Shown here in pieces: positions 10,401-21,784 of a stretch of 64,000 nt of DNA; the stretch's first letter is position 1, and each line of letters opens with the position of its first letter. The translations under genes were made by a program, and so were the position numbers. The DNA is taken from positions 14,103,975-14,167,974 of the forward strand of contig JALGQZ010000011.1 of NCBI GenBank assembly GCA_023105745.1, read 5' to 3'. The notes beneath the pieces are model-generated. The model had not been told where the DNA came from, made no database searches, and worked only from the letters and a program-made list of their open reading frames with translations. Source of the DNA: Austropuccinia psidii. Its lineage: Eukaryota > Basidiomycota > Pucciniomycetes > Pucciniales > Sphaerophragmiaceae.

Positions 10401-11142
10401 GCTCTTCCTCTTCATCCCACAACTCCTCCAGGGAGTCATGATAAGATGAAGGAGGAAGGTCCATATTCCCAAAGAAGAGATGAAGTGAAGATACAGAATT
10501 ATCTTCCCCAACATCTTGAATCTCTTTGAAGACTTCATCTCCAGATGATGGTAATGACAGATGGGAATTAAGGGAAGGAATATGGACAGAAGATGGAACT
10601 GATGGTGTTCTAGAATCACCAACCAGAGCTGCACATGATTTGGCAGAGGAAGAGTCATTACGGAAGGAATTGGAAGGATCAGAATAGTCCTTTTGATCAG
10701 TATTAAAGGTGATCAGCCCTTGCCTCCAATCAATAGAAGGATTAAAATGATTGAGAAAGTCAAAGCCCAATATGAGGTCTTCTCCCTTGGGAGTATCAAT
10801 GACTAAAAAATCCCATTCAAAGCTTGGGAAGGAAGGGAGATCAACCATATATTTAGTATGGTGAGTCACAAATAAGAAAGGGGACTCAGAGGAGTCCAAA
10901 ATGATAAGAGGAATCTTCTCTGGAAGTTCTGACGTAGTCAATGAGTACTTGTGAACAAACTGCTTTGCAATGAATGAGTGTGTAGCACCAGAATCAATGA
11001 GAATACTGTAAAAAACATCAGAAAGAGAAGAGAAAACAAAAAATTTAAGAGAATTCTTGACACCAGTATTCAGAATGCACAATTGTGCTCTGGAAGGAAA
11101 ACTGTGAAGACCATTGAACACAACATGGTCTTCACTCAGGCT
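7420..11142 (-). CDS. R2a Pol: protease, RT, RNase H, integrase, chromodomain
   Basis: About 1240 residues, entered from Gag by a -1 frameshift (first shifted codon AGC at 11142). Residues below count from 11121. The protease has [10 protein letters not shown] with D43. Reverse transcriptase covers ~300-480 and has the catalytic box YLDD at 439-442. RNase H has [16 protein letters not shown]. The integrase has an HHCC zinc finger (HDSPLAGH ... CQQCSRNK) and the D, D and E of [17 protein letters not shown] and DGQTERVNQ. The C-terminal chromodomain (from ~1167) keeps YLVEWKGF and TWEPAENL, the aromatic cage region that steers such elements to modified histones. No stop or frameshift breaks it. 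One RT position reads [10 protein letters not shown] where GGLRLCVDYR is usual, perhaps a lineage change or a damaging one. Confidence 0.96.
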   Translation of the reverse strand, partial: SLSEDHVVFNGLHSFPSRAQLCILNTGVKNSLKFFVFSSLSDVFYSILIDSGATHSFIAKQFVHKYSLTTSELPEKIPLIILDSSESPFLFVTHHTKYMVDLPSFPSFEWDFLVIDTPKGEDLILGFDFLNHFNPSIDWRQGLITFNTDQKDYSDPSNSFRNDSSSAKSCAALVGDSRTPSVPSSVHIPSLNSHLSLPSSGDEVFKEIQDVGEDNSVSSLHLFFGNMDLPPSSYHDSLEELWDEEEEPEEVETVMKVVPSVYHQYLDVFSKVKAEKLPPHRACDHHIELEGSLPPVGVIYSLSKQESDTLRAYISENVEKGFIRPSSSSTGAPVLFVKKKDGGLCLCVDYRKLNAVTRKNKYPVPPMNQLLNVFNGSSIFSKIDLRGAYNLLRIKEGDEHLTCFRTKYGSFEYLVMPFGLTNAPASFQNLVNDIFQDLLDVFVVVYLDDIMVFSKSEEEHVTHVSTVLSRLRANNLFAKASKFLFHVSSVEYLGYVVSSEGLKMDQAKVQQILNWPPPRNLKALQSFLGFANFYRRFIKNYSKKISSLTSFLKKDSCFPLNEEALSQFHQLKEAFTTAPILSHFNPSLPTIVETDASDYALGAVLSQVSDSGKHPIAFDSRKLIPAELNYEVHDKELLGIVWALKRWRAFLLSLSSPFEVLTDHSSLQYFMSSKILTRRQARWAEFLSEFHFSITYRPGHLATLPDALSRRDDVYPERGEDFISKNPMNFPQLIKQDEVQPSKFFAVKVYSFSNLIDSIQKKLWQDPQYRSILEDLGKGKSVQDYSLDSSSQLLLFKDRVVVPNDSTIQLSILQKRHDSPLAGHPGQEKTLKLVKRDFHWSGMTQFIKDYVSSCQQCSRNKNIHHKKFGLLKPLPIPNGPWICLSMDFITQLPLSNSFDSILVIVDRFSKMAVFIPTMSSITSLDLAHLFIKDIFSKHGLPSSIVSDRGSLFVSSFWTNLCQQLKISRDLSTAYHPETDGQTERVNQILEQYLRMYVSYHQDDWNTWLPLAEFAYNNSDHSSTKQSPFFTVYGRDPQFDSVHITQDTPAGKLSTKIQSVQQDVKRELEIAINRFKRYADKSRASPPVFNPGDMVWLSSKNIKSTRPTKKLSERWLGPFPILKKVSTHAYHLKLPSQWKSIHPVFHISLLEPVKTSTIPNQHQEPPPPIIIEEKEEWEVSQVLDSKLKRRKLWYLVEWKGFSQDSERSTWEPAENLKNCPELVKDFHSLYPDKPGPNSSMA

Positions 11143-11148
11143 TTTCCC
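11104..11148 (-). promoter_or_regulatory. Programmed -1 ribosomal frameshift signal between R2a gag and pol
   Basis: On the minus strand the heptamer G GGA AAA (11148-11142) sits in the gag frame in the X XXY YYZ register, two codons before the gag stop TGA (11138-11136). A 6-nt spacer GCCTGA follows, then a perfect 11-bp stem: GTGAAGACCAT (11135-11125) pairing with 11114-11104 across a 10-nt loop. Slipping back one base enters the pol frame exactly. All three classical elements of -1 frameshifting are present. Confidence 0.85.
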
Positions 11149-12473
11149 TGGCTGGGAAAACTGCCTGACGGTTGGGTAAGCTTGTTTTGAGGCCTTTTGT
11201 CACAGGACTCAAGACTATGCTTCCCGCCACAATAGGTACACAACCCCTCCTTGATTCTTCTTTCCTTTTCAGAACCTTTCAACTTGAAGTCCTTATTCAA
11301 CAGTGAAGAATGGGGCTTGTCCCGCTTTTGAGAATGAAATTTCTTCTTTGGTCTTGAACTTGAAGAAACTTGATGATGAGAAGAGTGAGACTTTGAGGCT
11401 TCAGGCTTCTTCTCTTGATGATGATTCTTTTCCTTCTGCCTCTCATGGCACCTGGTATCAAGTTCCAGGCTGACGTCCATTAAGTCTTGAAGAGAATCAA
11501 TGTTTGAAGGATGGGAGGCCAATTGGTCCAGAATCCTGGAGGCCAAACCCTTCCTGAAGTGATGAATAAGAGCCCTTTCACCCCAATCCCCAATTCTTGA
11601 AACCAGACTCCTGAAATCGGCAATATACAAAGCAACATGCCCACCTTCTTTCATCCTAAGGCCATCCAATTCAGCTTCTGCTTTTCTAACTTCATTTGGG
11701 TCTCCAAATAAAGTGAACAATTGGGATTCAAATAATGGCCAGGAATTGAGAAGATAATTTGAGTCTTGATTATTGAGGTTGGAAAGATAAGGCTCAATCC
11801 ATTTTGCAGCCCTGCCAACTAAGAATGAAGTGGCATAAAGAACCTTCTTTCTGTCTTGAGAGAAGTTTGCCGGATCATTATGAAAGATGAGTTGGCAAGA
11901 TTGAATAAAGCTTCTGACTTTGAAGGGCTGAGTCCCATCAAAGCATTCTGGGGCCTTCATAGAGGGAGTCTTGAAGGCTGGTGGTCTTGATAATTCAGAA
12001 GAAGAAGCTGCTTGCAGATTGGCCATAATTTGAGTCATTTGCTGCATAATGGCCAATAAAGACGGTTCAGACTGATGAGAGGCAGGCCAATCAGACTGGG
12101 CTAGAGTTGGTCCTCTGGTGCCCTCAGATGCTCCCACAGGAGCAGGAGCAGCCTCAGTGCCATTAGACTCTTCCTCTTCCACAGAATTCTCCTCCTCCTC
12201 TTCACCATCTTCACCTTGAACCTTGGGACTGGTTCTTGAAAATCCTGGGAATCCGCCAACCACTCCTGATAAAGACATTGATCTTCTTGGCCCTCTTCCT
12301 TCCTTCCTGGATGGTGCTGCTCCTTCCATAATGGGTCCTCTGTCCAATCTGGCCCTCAGTTGAGAAACTGCTGGGGTACCATCAAGAGGAGCCCTTGGAG
12401 TTGGAGTCAGAACAGCTTGAGCTCTGGCCTGAGATCTAGTCTGTCTTGCTGGAGGTGAATGTTGAACTGGCAT
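11136..12473 (-). CDS. R2a Gag
   Basis: 445 residues from ATG at 12473 ([15 protein letters not shown]); upstream in-frame codons lack an ATG. An N-terminal Arg/Pro-rich segment is followed by an acidic run ([16 protein letters not shown]), a helix [16 protein letters not shown], a capsid domain of the retrotransposon gag type ([18 protein letters not shown] ... LYIDADFRSLV-like [14 protein letters not shown]), and a basic tail with zinc knuckle [13 protein letters not shown] (CX2CX3HX4C). It makes the particle shell and binds RNA. From memory it closely resembles a protein found in great numbers in Austropuccinia psidii. The end overlaps the frameshift signal. Confidence 0.95.
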   Translation of the reverse strand: MPVQHSPPARQTRSQARAQAVLTPTPRAPLDGTPAVSQLRARLDRGPIMEGAAPSRKEGRGPRRSMSLSGVVGGFPGFSRTSPKVQGEDGEEEEENSVEEEESNGTEAAPAPVGASEGTRGPTLAQSDWPASHQSEPSLLAIMQQMTQIMANLQAASSSELSRPPAFKTPSMKAPECFDGTQPFKVRSFIQSCQLIFHNDPANFSQDRKKVLYATSFLVGRAAKWIEPYLSNLNNQDSNYLLNSWPLFESQLFTLFGDPNEVRKAEAELDGLRMKEGGHVALYIADFRSLVSRIGDWGERALIHHFRKGLASRILDQLASHPSNIDSLQDLMDVSLELDTRCHERQKEKNHHQEKKPEASKSHSSHHQVSSSSRPKKKFHSQKRDKPHSSLLNKDFKLKGSEKERRIKEGLCTYCGGKHSLESCDKRPQNKLTQPSGSFPSQGKA

Positions 12474-13230
12474 GATTTCAGGAATAATCAACCAAATAAA
12501 TGAAAAAAAAATCAAAATTTTCTTGAAGTACAAAATCAACAATCAAATCTTGAGGAAATTGGATAATCAATGAATCAAAATTCTCCATATACGTCAATCA
12601 ATCAAATCAAATGAGTCTTGAAGTAAAAATCAATATCAATGAGAATCTTGAAGTCAATAAAAACAATCAATCAAACAATCAAAATCAAATCAAATCAAAA
12701 TCTTGCAGAAAAAAAATCAATCAATCAAAATGAATTCTCGAGTCAAAATCAATTTATGTCAATAATCTTGATGTGAATAATCAGCAAAATCAATAAAGTC
12801 TTCAGGTCAATCAATTATCTTGAGGTCAATTTCAATTATGTCAAATTAGTCAATCAAATCAATTTTCAAGTGAATTCTTCCAAAAAATCAAAAATTCTTG
12901 AGGAATAAATCAAAGTGAATCCTGATATGAAGAACGTGTCTGAATAACCTGATGAATAACTTGAGAACCAAAGATAAAAATGCCTGAATTATGGATAAAA
13001 ATAGATTGATTAAGATTGAGAATGAGATTGAAAAGATAACAGAAATTAAAAAAAATGGGTCAGCTTTCAATTTTCAGAATGAAGAATGAATGAGGGAAAA
13101 TTGAGAGGTGACGAAGAATCATAAGATCATAAAACGTCAAAGAATCATAATTTTGATGAAATGAATGAATTTAAAATATAAGAATAAAAGAATGAATGAA
13201 TGAAGAAGAATTATGAGTTAATTAATATAA
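12474..13230 (-). other. R2a 5' leader, low complexity
   Basis: 757 bp between the 5' LTR and gag. On the plus strand it is built largely from degenerate CAATCAATCAAAATCTTGA-like words, densest at 12541-12860. The bases next to the LTR (minus strand TTATATTAATTAACTC) contain no TGG and do not look like a tRNA primer-binding site. Confidence 0.7.
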
Positions 13231-14937
13231 TGTCACAGGGGCTCTTGGAAGAAGAGGGCCTGGCACTCAGGAATCAAGAACTCACTTGGAGGGCTCCAAA
13301 GATAAAGAATAATAAGAATGAATTTCTTTAAGAAAGAATAAGGGGGAAAACAAGTATGCCAAAAGATGAGATAAGAAAAGATGAAGCCAATGGCCAAAGA
13401 TAATAAAGAATCCAACAGCCAAGAAGCCAACCAAGTGAATCCTCAATTCACTGTTTCAACCTGCCAGAAAAGGAAATGGAATTAGTATAAGGATATGACC
13501 ACCAATATCCACTGGACAGGCGAGGAAATAAAAGAAAAGGGTGCTGAATGACTGACTTAAGATTATCAGTATTAACTTTAATAAGGTAAAAGAAAATAAG
13601 GATAAAAATAAATCCACTATATTAATTAACTGGGGAAAAAGTCCCCAGGTGCTGAAAGGTGGCCAGTATATGTGAAAAGCTGAAAAGTTGATCCTGGAAG
13701 GTGGATCAATGACTGTATTGTCCGAATCGGGAAATACAGTTCTGGCCATCTTGAAATTTGAACTGTGTGATGGAATTCCCACAGTGGAATAAGAAGTGGC
13801 CCAATTGGGCCAAGGCCATACAGGTTGATTGAATAAGGCCTGTACGGATGAATTGGGTTGTCCAAAGAGTATTGAATACTTGATGTCTTGAAAACTGATT
13901 GAATTTTGTAATACCACTTGAGAATTGACCTTAGAATAATCCTGAATGAATTGTACCAACCCAACTCCTGCAGATACAGGTGGTTGGGATCCTTGAATGA
14001 TCTTCTGAATTACCGCCATGGATTGCCAGACTGATAAGCTGAAAAGTCCCCCTTCGAAATGGGCGTTGGAATTATGGACCTTGAAATGGAAAGGTGGAAT
14101 TGGGTCCTGAAAACGTCACCATTGGATTGCTGAGTAAAAATGGTGCATAATGGTATATAATACCATATATGCACCACACCTGCAATCTTGAGTACGGAGT
14201 ACATGAAGGAAAGGGAAGAATTCCCCTTAAGTTGAGGGAAATACTTGTTGAGATGATTTGGTGGCCTCTGGTGGTTGCCAGAGGCCATGACGGTGAAGTT
14301 GGTCCATGGTGGTCCAGGGCCAAAAAATGGGTCCTACGGGATTTGTGGCCAAAAATGGATCCAAGGTGTTTTTGGTCCAAATTGGGTCCAAGGGATTGGT
14401 GGCCAAAAAATGGCTCAGGAGGGCCCAATTGTGGTTTGGGACCCACCTGGCCTTGGGGGCTAGGTGGCTGCCCCCTTTGGCCCCTTTTGGCCTCATTGGA
14501 TTAGGCCAAAAGGGGCCTAATCCGCCTACGGACCGCGTATTACGGCCCGCGGACCGTAGAAGCCGTGGGGGGCCTAAATGGCCCAAAAAGGCCATTTAGG
14601 CCAAAACCCCCATAATGAAAGGGGTGGCCAGGAAACCAATGAAGGTGGCCATGGGGCCTGGAAGCCCCTGGAAGACAAAAGGACCCCCCAGGCCCAAAAA
14701 CAGTGATGGAGGCCTGGGGGTTGGTGAGGTGCAAATTGGCCAAGAGGGCCAATGACGCAGGATATGGCCTGAGGCCATAAGTGGCCAATGGAATGGGTTA
14801 TGGCATAAGAGCCATGGAACACCCAAAAGGGGTCAATTGGCCATAAATGATATGACATGGCCAATTGGCCCCAACTTGGCTCCAGGTTGGATTGGCGCCG
14901 CCATCAAGGAGGAGGGTCAAAATACGTGGTTGTGACA
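13231..14937 (-). repeat. R2a 5' LTR
   Basis: 1707 bp, TGTCACA...TGTGACA. It is nearly identical to 4957-6620, with 29 extra bp near 13310 and 14 extra bp near 14540. On the minus strand the TATA-like ATATATGGTATTATATACC block (about 14153-14172) would drive transcription into gag. Confidence 0.95.
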
Positions 14938-17900
14938 TTTTGACATCATGGAATCTTATTCCCACTTACCACAATTGAGCAATGGTCAAGTTGATTTATC
15001 AAAAGTTCAAGATGCACAACTTATGAAGACAAAACCAAACAGAGGAAAAGGTTATACAGCTGGTAACTCCTGTATAACAGAAGTGGTGATTGACAACAAA
15101 CCCACCAAACTTTTGCTTGACCCAGGAGCCTTCTGCTCTTGTGTTGGAAAATCTTTTCTTAAGACTTGTGTACCAAATTTTGAAGACCAATTGTTACCAA
15201 TTGATGGTATAAAATTCAACAGTGCAAGTAACCCAATGAAAGCATTAGGAATCTTTGAGACCAATGTCATATTCCCACACATAAATGGGAATTTAAGGAT
15301 CACAGTTGAATTTGTTGTTATGGAAAATTGCTCTAGTACCCATTTTATATTGGGAAATGACTATTTAATCATGTATGGGATAGATTTACATAATAACAAA
15401 GACAGATACTTTACAATTGGAGACAATAAGCGCCAGAAATTTGCCTTTTTACCCTTTAAAAGACAAATTACAGTAAACAAAGTATCACCAGTCAACTTTG
15501 AGTTAGAGAAATTCAAGTCTGAACAGTTAAATGAGGCTGAAATAAGCCTTCATCTAACTGATAAGCAAGAAAATGAACTTTCTTCCCTTTTGTATGACCA
15601 CAGAGGAGCATTTGCTACAGACAAAGAACCCCTGGGAGCAATTATTGGTCATGAAGTTGACATCATTCTTAACATTGAGAGACCTTATCCACCACTCTCA
15701 AGAAGACCTGCTTATCCAGCAAGTCCAAAATCAAGAGAAGCTCTAGAAATTCATATCAAAGAACTTCTAGACCTTGGTGTAATAAGAAAAGTAGGCCACA
15801 ATGAGGAAGTAGAAATAACTACACCAGTCATAGTGGCGTGGCATAATGGAAAATCTAGAATGGTTGGGGACTTTAGAGCTCTGAACACTTACACTGTTCC
15901 AGACAGATACCCAATACCAAAAATCCAAATTGCCCTTACTCAAATATCTCAAGAAGTGTATATAACCACTATGGATGCCCTTAAAGGATTCCATCAAAAT
16001 GTAGTAACACCAAGAGCAAGAAAATACTTGAGAATTATTGTTCATTGTGGAGTGTATGAATACTTAAGGATGCCCTTTGGTATCAAAAATGCACCTTCAC
16101 ACTTCCAAAGAATGATGAATGAAATCTTCCCTGAAGAACTCTCAGAGGGATGGTTAATCATTTACATTGATGACATTATTATCTGTTCAAAGACTTGGGA
16201 GGAGCACATGTACAGATTATCAAGAGTTTTGACAAAAATCCAATCAGTAAACATGAAAATCTCCTTGAAGAAATGTCATTTTGGATTTAAAGAACTTAAG
16301 GCACTAGGACATGTTGTATCTGGTTTGTCCCTTGGAATTGATAAAAACAAAGTTGCAGCAGTATTGTTAAAACCCATGCCTCAGAATAAGAAGGAAATTC
16401 AGTCATTCTTAGGTTTTGCAGGATATTACAGGCAACACATTAAAGACTTTGCATCCATAGCAAGACCACTTTATAAGTTGTGTGACAAAGACACAGTATT
16501 TGAGATGACTGTTGACAGAGTCAAAGCTTTTGAGTCTCTAAGAGAAGCATTGACCACTGCTCCACTCTTACTGATGCCAGACTTTAAATTGCCTTTCAGA
16601 CTGTATATTGATGCATCAGGGGATGGACTAGGTGCTGCACTTCACCAAGTTCAGATCATAAATGACAAACCTGTAGAAGGACCAATATGTTTCATATCCA
16701 GGCAAATCAAACCAACTGAAGCCAGATATGGAGCAAGTCAAATGGAATGTCTATGCCTTGTCTGGGCCTTAGAGAAATTGAACTATTTCTTAGAGGGATG
16801 TGTTTTTGAAGTAATAACAGATTGTACAGCTGTGAAATCACTTTTGAACATGAAAACACCTAACAGACACATGCTCAGATGGCAAATAGCCATACAAGAA
16901 TACAGAGGCAATATGACTATTGTTCATAAGGATGGGAATATTCATAAGAATGCAGATGGACTGAGCAGATGGCCATTACCAAATAACATTGATAATCCTG
17001 CTTATGTTCCAGAAGAAGCTTCACCACAAATTCCAATAGAAGGAATAAGTGTTACAGACTTGAACACCACCTTCTTTGAAGAAGTCAGAAATAGTTACAC
17101 TCAAGATAAGAATTGTAGCATCTTATGCCAATTACTTAACAAAGACTGTAAAGACAACTCTCTAATACATGCCTTGGATGAAGTATGGAGAAAATCTTAT
17201 AATGAAGGGAGATTTCACCTACTGGATGGTATAATTTACCACAGAACCAAGCACACATGTGTCATGACAGTTGTAGACAGGTCATTAATCAATCTTGTAC
17301 TGAAAGAATGCCATGATAGTCCCTTTTCAGGACATCTTTCTGAGGACAGAACAAGAGAGAAAGTAAAGACCTGCATATGGTGGCCAATGTGGCAAAAAGA
17401 TATTGCAGAATATTGCAAAACCTGTGACAGATGCCAAAAGGCAAATAAATCCACTGGCAAAAGACTTGGAAATATGATGAAAATCCAAGAACCAAACAGA
17501 CCTTGGGAAATTGTCCATATGGATTGGGTAACTGGCCTACCACCAGGAGGTGACAGGAGCTATAATGCTTGCCTAGTAATTGTGGACAGATTCAGTAAAA
17601 CTCCAATCTTTTTACCATGTCACAAAGATGATACAGCCATGGATACAGCTCTTCTGATATGGAATAGAGTAGTGTCATGGACTGGGATATTTACAAATAT
17701 CATCAGTGATAGAGATCCCAAATTCACTTCAGCTCTATGGACAAATCTTCACCAATTATTTGGCACAAAACTGTCTTTCTCTACAGCCTACCACCCACAA
17801 ACTGATGGTCTGGCTGAAAGAATGATCCAAACCTTAGAGGACATGGTGAGAAGATTTTGTGCATATGGCCTTGAATTCAAAGATTGTGATGGATTTACCC

Positions 17901-18622
17901 ATGATTGGTGTACTCTGTTACCAGCACTGGAATTAGCATATAAAACATCAATCCATTCCAGTACCAATCAGACTCCTGCTATTCTAGAAAAAGGATGGAA
18001 CCCCAAGTTACCCCAAGATTCCTTGAGGAAAGACTTAATTGAAATACATCCCACAGCTGCTAGCTTCAAAGGAATGCTAGACAAAGCTAGAAAGCATGCA
18101 GTGAGATGCATGGAGGACTCTTTTTCATATGCTAAAGACAAATGGGATAAATCTCATGCAACTCCAGATTTCAAAGTGGGGGACCTAGTTCTTGTATCCA
18201 CCACTAACTTCGATAACATCAAAGGATGTAAAAAGTTAAAAGACTCCTTTGCAGGACCTTTTGTGATTAAGGCCCTCCATGGAGAAAATGCTGTTGAAGT
18301 AGAGTTATCTGAAGAACTTAGCAATAAGCACCCTACATTTCCAGTAAGCTTGATAAAGCCATACAAATCTAGTGATGCTGAGAAATTTCCCTTGAGGAAT
18401 AAGATTCCCCAAGTTATACCTCCTATTGAGACATCTGGTACTAAGAAAATAACCAAAGTTCTTAAAGAAAGGAAATTAAGAACCAAGAAAGTAAGGGAAT
18501 ACCTTGTTAGGTACAGTGACCCAACTTGTGAAGATGAATGGTTAGAAGAGAAAGATATACCAGAAGCCACCAAACTCCTGAGGAGATCCAGACACACTAG
18601 AAACACCAATATTACAAAGTAA
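14938..18622 (+). CDS. R1a Pol part of Gag-Pol: protease, RT, RNase H, integrase
   Basis: The frame resumes after the R2a insertion and is open to TAA at 18620. The protease motif is [13 protein letters not shown], with the catalytic Asp at 15119 followed by Pro instead of Ser or Thr. RT carries YIDD at 16163-16174 and [12 protein letters not shown]. RNase H has [14 protein letters not shown]. The integrase has an HHCC finger (HDSPFSGH ... CKTCDRCQ) and the triad D17522, D17708, E17816 (D-x61-D-x35-E). The C-terminus ([20 protein letters not shown], then DEWLEEKDI) looks like a diverged chromodomain. Gag and Pol share one frame with no frameshift site. On its own this half lacks a sensible start (an internal ATG lies at 14948), so it is probably not expressed as a functional protein in this copy. 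Confidence 0.93.
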
Positions 18623-18633
18623 TATTCTTTTTT

Positions 18634-18645
18634 AGGGGGAGGGAA
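18634..18645 (+). other. R1a polypurine tract
   Basis: AGGGGGAGGGAA after a T-run, directly before the 3' LTR. R1c has the same tract at 61065-61076 and R3a has AGAGGGAGGGTA at 43097-43108. Confidence 0.85.
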
Positions 18646-20485
18646 TGTGAGCCTTAGAGGTAATTTCATATACCCAAAAGACCACAAATATAAAAAATAA
18701 CATATTAATATAAATAAAATAAATTTATTTATATTATTAAAATAAAAATAAAAAATATAAATATAAAATTATATTAAAAATAAAAAATTAATTATAATTT
18801 AAAAATAAAATTACTTTAAATTTTGTAAATATAAAATTACATTTATACTTGAAAAATTTAAGTAAAAATGAAATTTTAACAAAATTGTGAAAAAATAAAT
18901 AAATTTGGAAAAAAGTTAAATAAAATTTATTATAACTTTTTATCCAATAAATAAACATATAAATTTTATTTCACCATTGGATTCCTCATAAAAAATCAGG
19001 TGGGGTCACCTCTGAGTGAAATTTTTGTAACTCAACTCTAAATAAGCTTAAATTAAGTTTTTAGTATTTTCAATACAAAAGTTGAAAATCCTCAAAACCT
19101 TAATTTAATTCACACCACATGTGGTGTTAACCATCAATTTTTGTGTTAAAATTGAGGTGTTGTGTTTAGTTTAGAAGTTATGAGGAATTAAAGTATTTTC
19201 AATTGAATTCAATTGAAATGTCAAAATGTGCGCGTGTATTACATAAGTGAACTTTGATTTACATATGAGGTGTCAATTATTACTGTATTGTACTGTACAA
19301 TTGAATTGAATTACATGTGTAAATTATAAGTATAATACATGATGAGGAATTAAAGGAAAAAATAAATTGGAAAGATTAAATTTGGGGGGGAAAAGGAACT
19401 CCAGCTCTAAGGGGGAGCTAGACCCCCAAAATCCTTGCTGACAGGCGTGGGATGTCAAAATTCACGCAAAAGTTCATCACTTTTGGCCTGGAATTGAGTT
19501 ACAGGGTCTGTGGACTCAATTGATGATGAGGTTTTGATACCAACTGGGGTAGTTTTAGCTGTTGCCAAGAAGGTAAAACTACCCTTAAGATAAAACAATC
19601 ATAATAAAAACAGTTTTAACTGGTTTCTACGCCTCTGACACACATTCTGACGTGTTTTGAAGGCTCTAGGCCTGGTATTGCTATAGTAATGGCTGATTTA
19701 AGGGTCTAAAATGGCTAAAATTGGCTAAAAATGGCTTAAACCAGCCCTTTTTGGTCTAAACCAGGGTTGAATGATGCCATAATTGGCTTTTCTGTTGTCA
19801 GACTGTTTTTCACGACTGACAAGAGTAAATTTTACTTTTGGAGTAAGAGAATTGATGGCTATAAAAGAATGTCTTCTTTGCCCCACTTTTCTCTTCATGT
19901 TAGAATCTTTTCCTTTTATTAATTAGTTTAAAACTGTTAAACCAATCAATCAAAGATTCCAACCACCACTTTTAAATCATTTTAATCCTTTTAACCACGT
20001 GAAAAAATCATTATAATCATTGTTTGTAACTCTTATAATCATTTTTACCCCTGAACCACCCCAAAAGTGAATCAAAGCATCTTTCATCACTGTTAACTTT
20101 GTCACTTTGTTTCCAAATTCACTCTGGTCACTTTTGGGCGTGTTTTCTCTTTAATATTATTTTTAAAGACTTTGTTCTTTAATTAATTGCTTGCAGTTCT
20201 TTGCTCAATTAATTCCAATTGAAATTGCTCTTGAAGAAATTTCTTTTGTAGCCTTAAAATATCTCTTGTAGAGTATTTTTTCGGATAAATTTTTATTGTT
20301 GGTAAAACAATAAATTTTTATAATATTATTGTTTTATACTAATAAAGTTATAAACAATAAATTTGGCGTGTTTTCTCTTAAAAATAATATTTCATATCAT
20401 TTTTAATTGAATTTTACCTTATACAAATTTTGAGGACAGGAAAAGTACTTGATTTTTAATCAAAGTTTCATATCCACACCTTACA
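18646..20485 (+). repeat. R1a 3' LTR
   Basis: 1840 bp, same length as the 5' LTR, with a TATA box at 19860-19867. It is followed by the GAAGT duplication at 20486-20490 and then by the rest of R1d. Confidence 0.95.
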
Positions 20486-21784
20486 GAAGTTATGAAGAAT
20501 TGAAGTATTTTCAATTGAATTCAATTGAAATGTCAAAATGTGTGCATGTATTACATAAGGGAACTTTAACTTACATATGAGGTATCAATTATTACTGTAT
20601 TGTACTGTACAATTCAATTGAATTACATATGAAAATTACAATTATAATACATGATGAGGAATTAAAGGAAAAAATAAATTGGAAAGATTAAAATTGGGGG
20701 GGGAAAGGAACTCTAGCTCTAAGGGGGAGCCAGACCCCCAAATTCCTTGCTGACTGGCGTGGGATGTCAAAATCCACGCAAAAGTTCATCACTTTTGGCC
20801 TTTAATTGAGTCACAGGGTCTGTGACTCAATTGATGATGAGGTTTTGATACCAACCAGGGTGGTTTTAACTGCTGCCAAGAGGGTAAAACTACCCTTAAC
20901 TAAAAACAATGTTGATAGAAACAGTTTTAACTTCTTTCTATGCCTCTTACACACATTCTGAGGTGTTTTGAAGGCTCTAGACCAGGTATTGCTATAGTAA
21001 TAGCTGATTTAAGGGTCTAAAATGGCTAAAAATGGCTTAAACCAGCCCTTTTTTGGTCTAAACCAGGGTTCAATGATGCCATAATTGGCTTTTCTGTTGT
21101 CAGACTGTTTTTCACGACTTACAAGGGTAAATTTCACTTTTGGAGTAAGAAAATGGATGGCTATAAAAGAATGTCTTCTTTGCCCCACTTTTCTCTTCAT
21201 TTTAGAATCTTTTCCTTTTATAATTAATTCAAACACTGTTAAACCAATCAATAAAAGATTCCAACCACCATTGTTAAATCATTTTAATCCTTTTAACAAC
21301 GTGAAAAAAACATTATAATCATTTCTTGTAACTCTTATAATCATTTTTACCCCTGAACCACCCCAAAAGTGAATTAAAGCATCTTTCATCACTGTAAACT
21401 TTGTCACTTTGTTTCCAAATTCACTCTGGTCACTTTTGGGTTTGTTTTCTCTTTAATATTCCTTTTAAAGACTTTGTTCTTTAATTAATTGCTTGCAGTT
21501 CTTTTCTCAATTAATTCGAATTGAAATTGATCTCAAAGAAATTTCTTTTGTAGCCTTAAATATCTCTTGTAGAGTGTTTTTGGATAAATTTTTATTGTTG
21601 GTAAAACAATAAATCTTTATAATATTATTTTTTTATACTAATAAAGTTATAAGCAATAAAATTGGCGTGTTTTCTCTTAAAAATAATATTTCTTACCATT
21701 TTTAATTGATTTTTACCTTATACAAATTTTGAGGACAAGAAAAGTACTTGATCTTTAATCAAAGTTTCATATCCACACCTTAAA
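20486..21784 (+). repeat. R1-type LTR (R1d), right part
   Basis: This continues the LTR of 1-392 and ends CCACACCTTAAA, one base away from the usual CCTTACA. Directly afterwards comes R1b pol sequence in the opposite orientation, so R1d (a solo LTR or the 3' LTR of an element mostly outside the window) inserted into R1b. The following GTAAC (21785-21789) would be its target duplication; the partner lies off the left edge. Confidence 0.8.

Larger units (their letters stand above)
4957..14937 (-). mobile_element. R2a: full-length Ty3/Gypsy chromovirus nested in R1a
   Basis: LTRs of 1664 bp (4957-6620, 3' end of the element) and 1707 bp (13231-14937, 5' end) flank minus-strand gag and pol. The LTRs end in a 7-bp inverted repeat TGTCACA/TGTGACA and the element is bounded by the duplication TTTTG. 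By eye the LTRs differ by only about four substitutions plus two indels of 29 and 14 bp, making this the youngest insertion here. Gag and Pol are both open and joined by a -1 frameshift signal, so the element looks potentially intact. A canonical chromodomain ends Pol. Confidence 0.96.
393..20485 (+). mobile_element. R1a: full-length Ty3/Gypsy LTR retrotransposon carrying a nested R2 element
   Basis: Two 1840-bp LTRs (393-2232, 18646-20485) flank a Gag-Pol coding region, with a perfect 5-bp duplication GAAGT outside. Without the nested R2a element and its duplication the element is about 10.1 kb, matching R1c (10,104 bp). By eye the two LTRs differ at roughly ten positions (about 0.5%), so insertion was recent. 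The coding order is Gag, zinc knuckle, protease, RT, RNase H, integrase, then a chromodomain-like tail. Both halves of the reading frame are open, so the R2a insertion is the main defect. The element lies inside the older LTR R1d. Confidence 0.95.
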
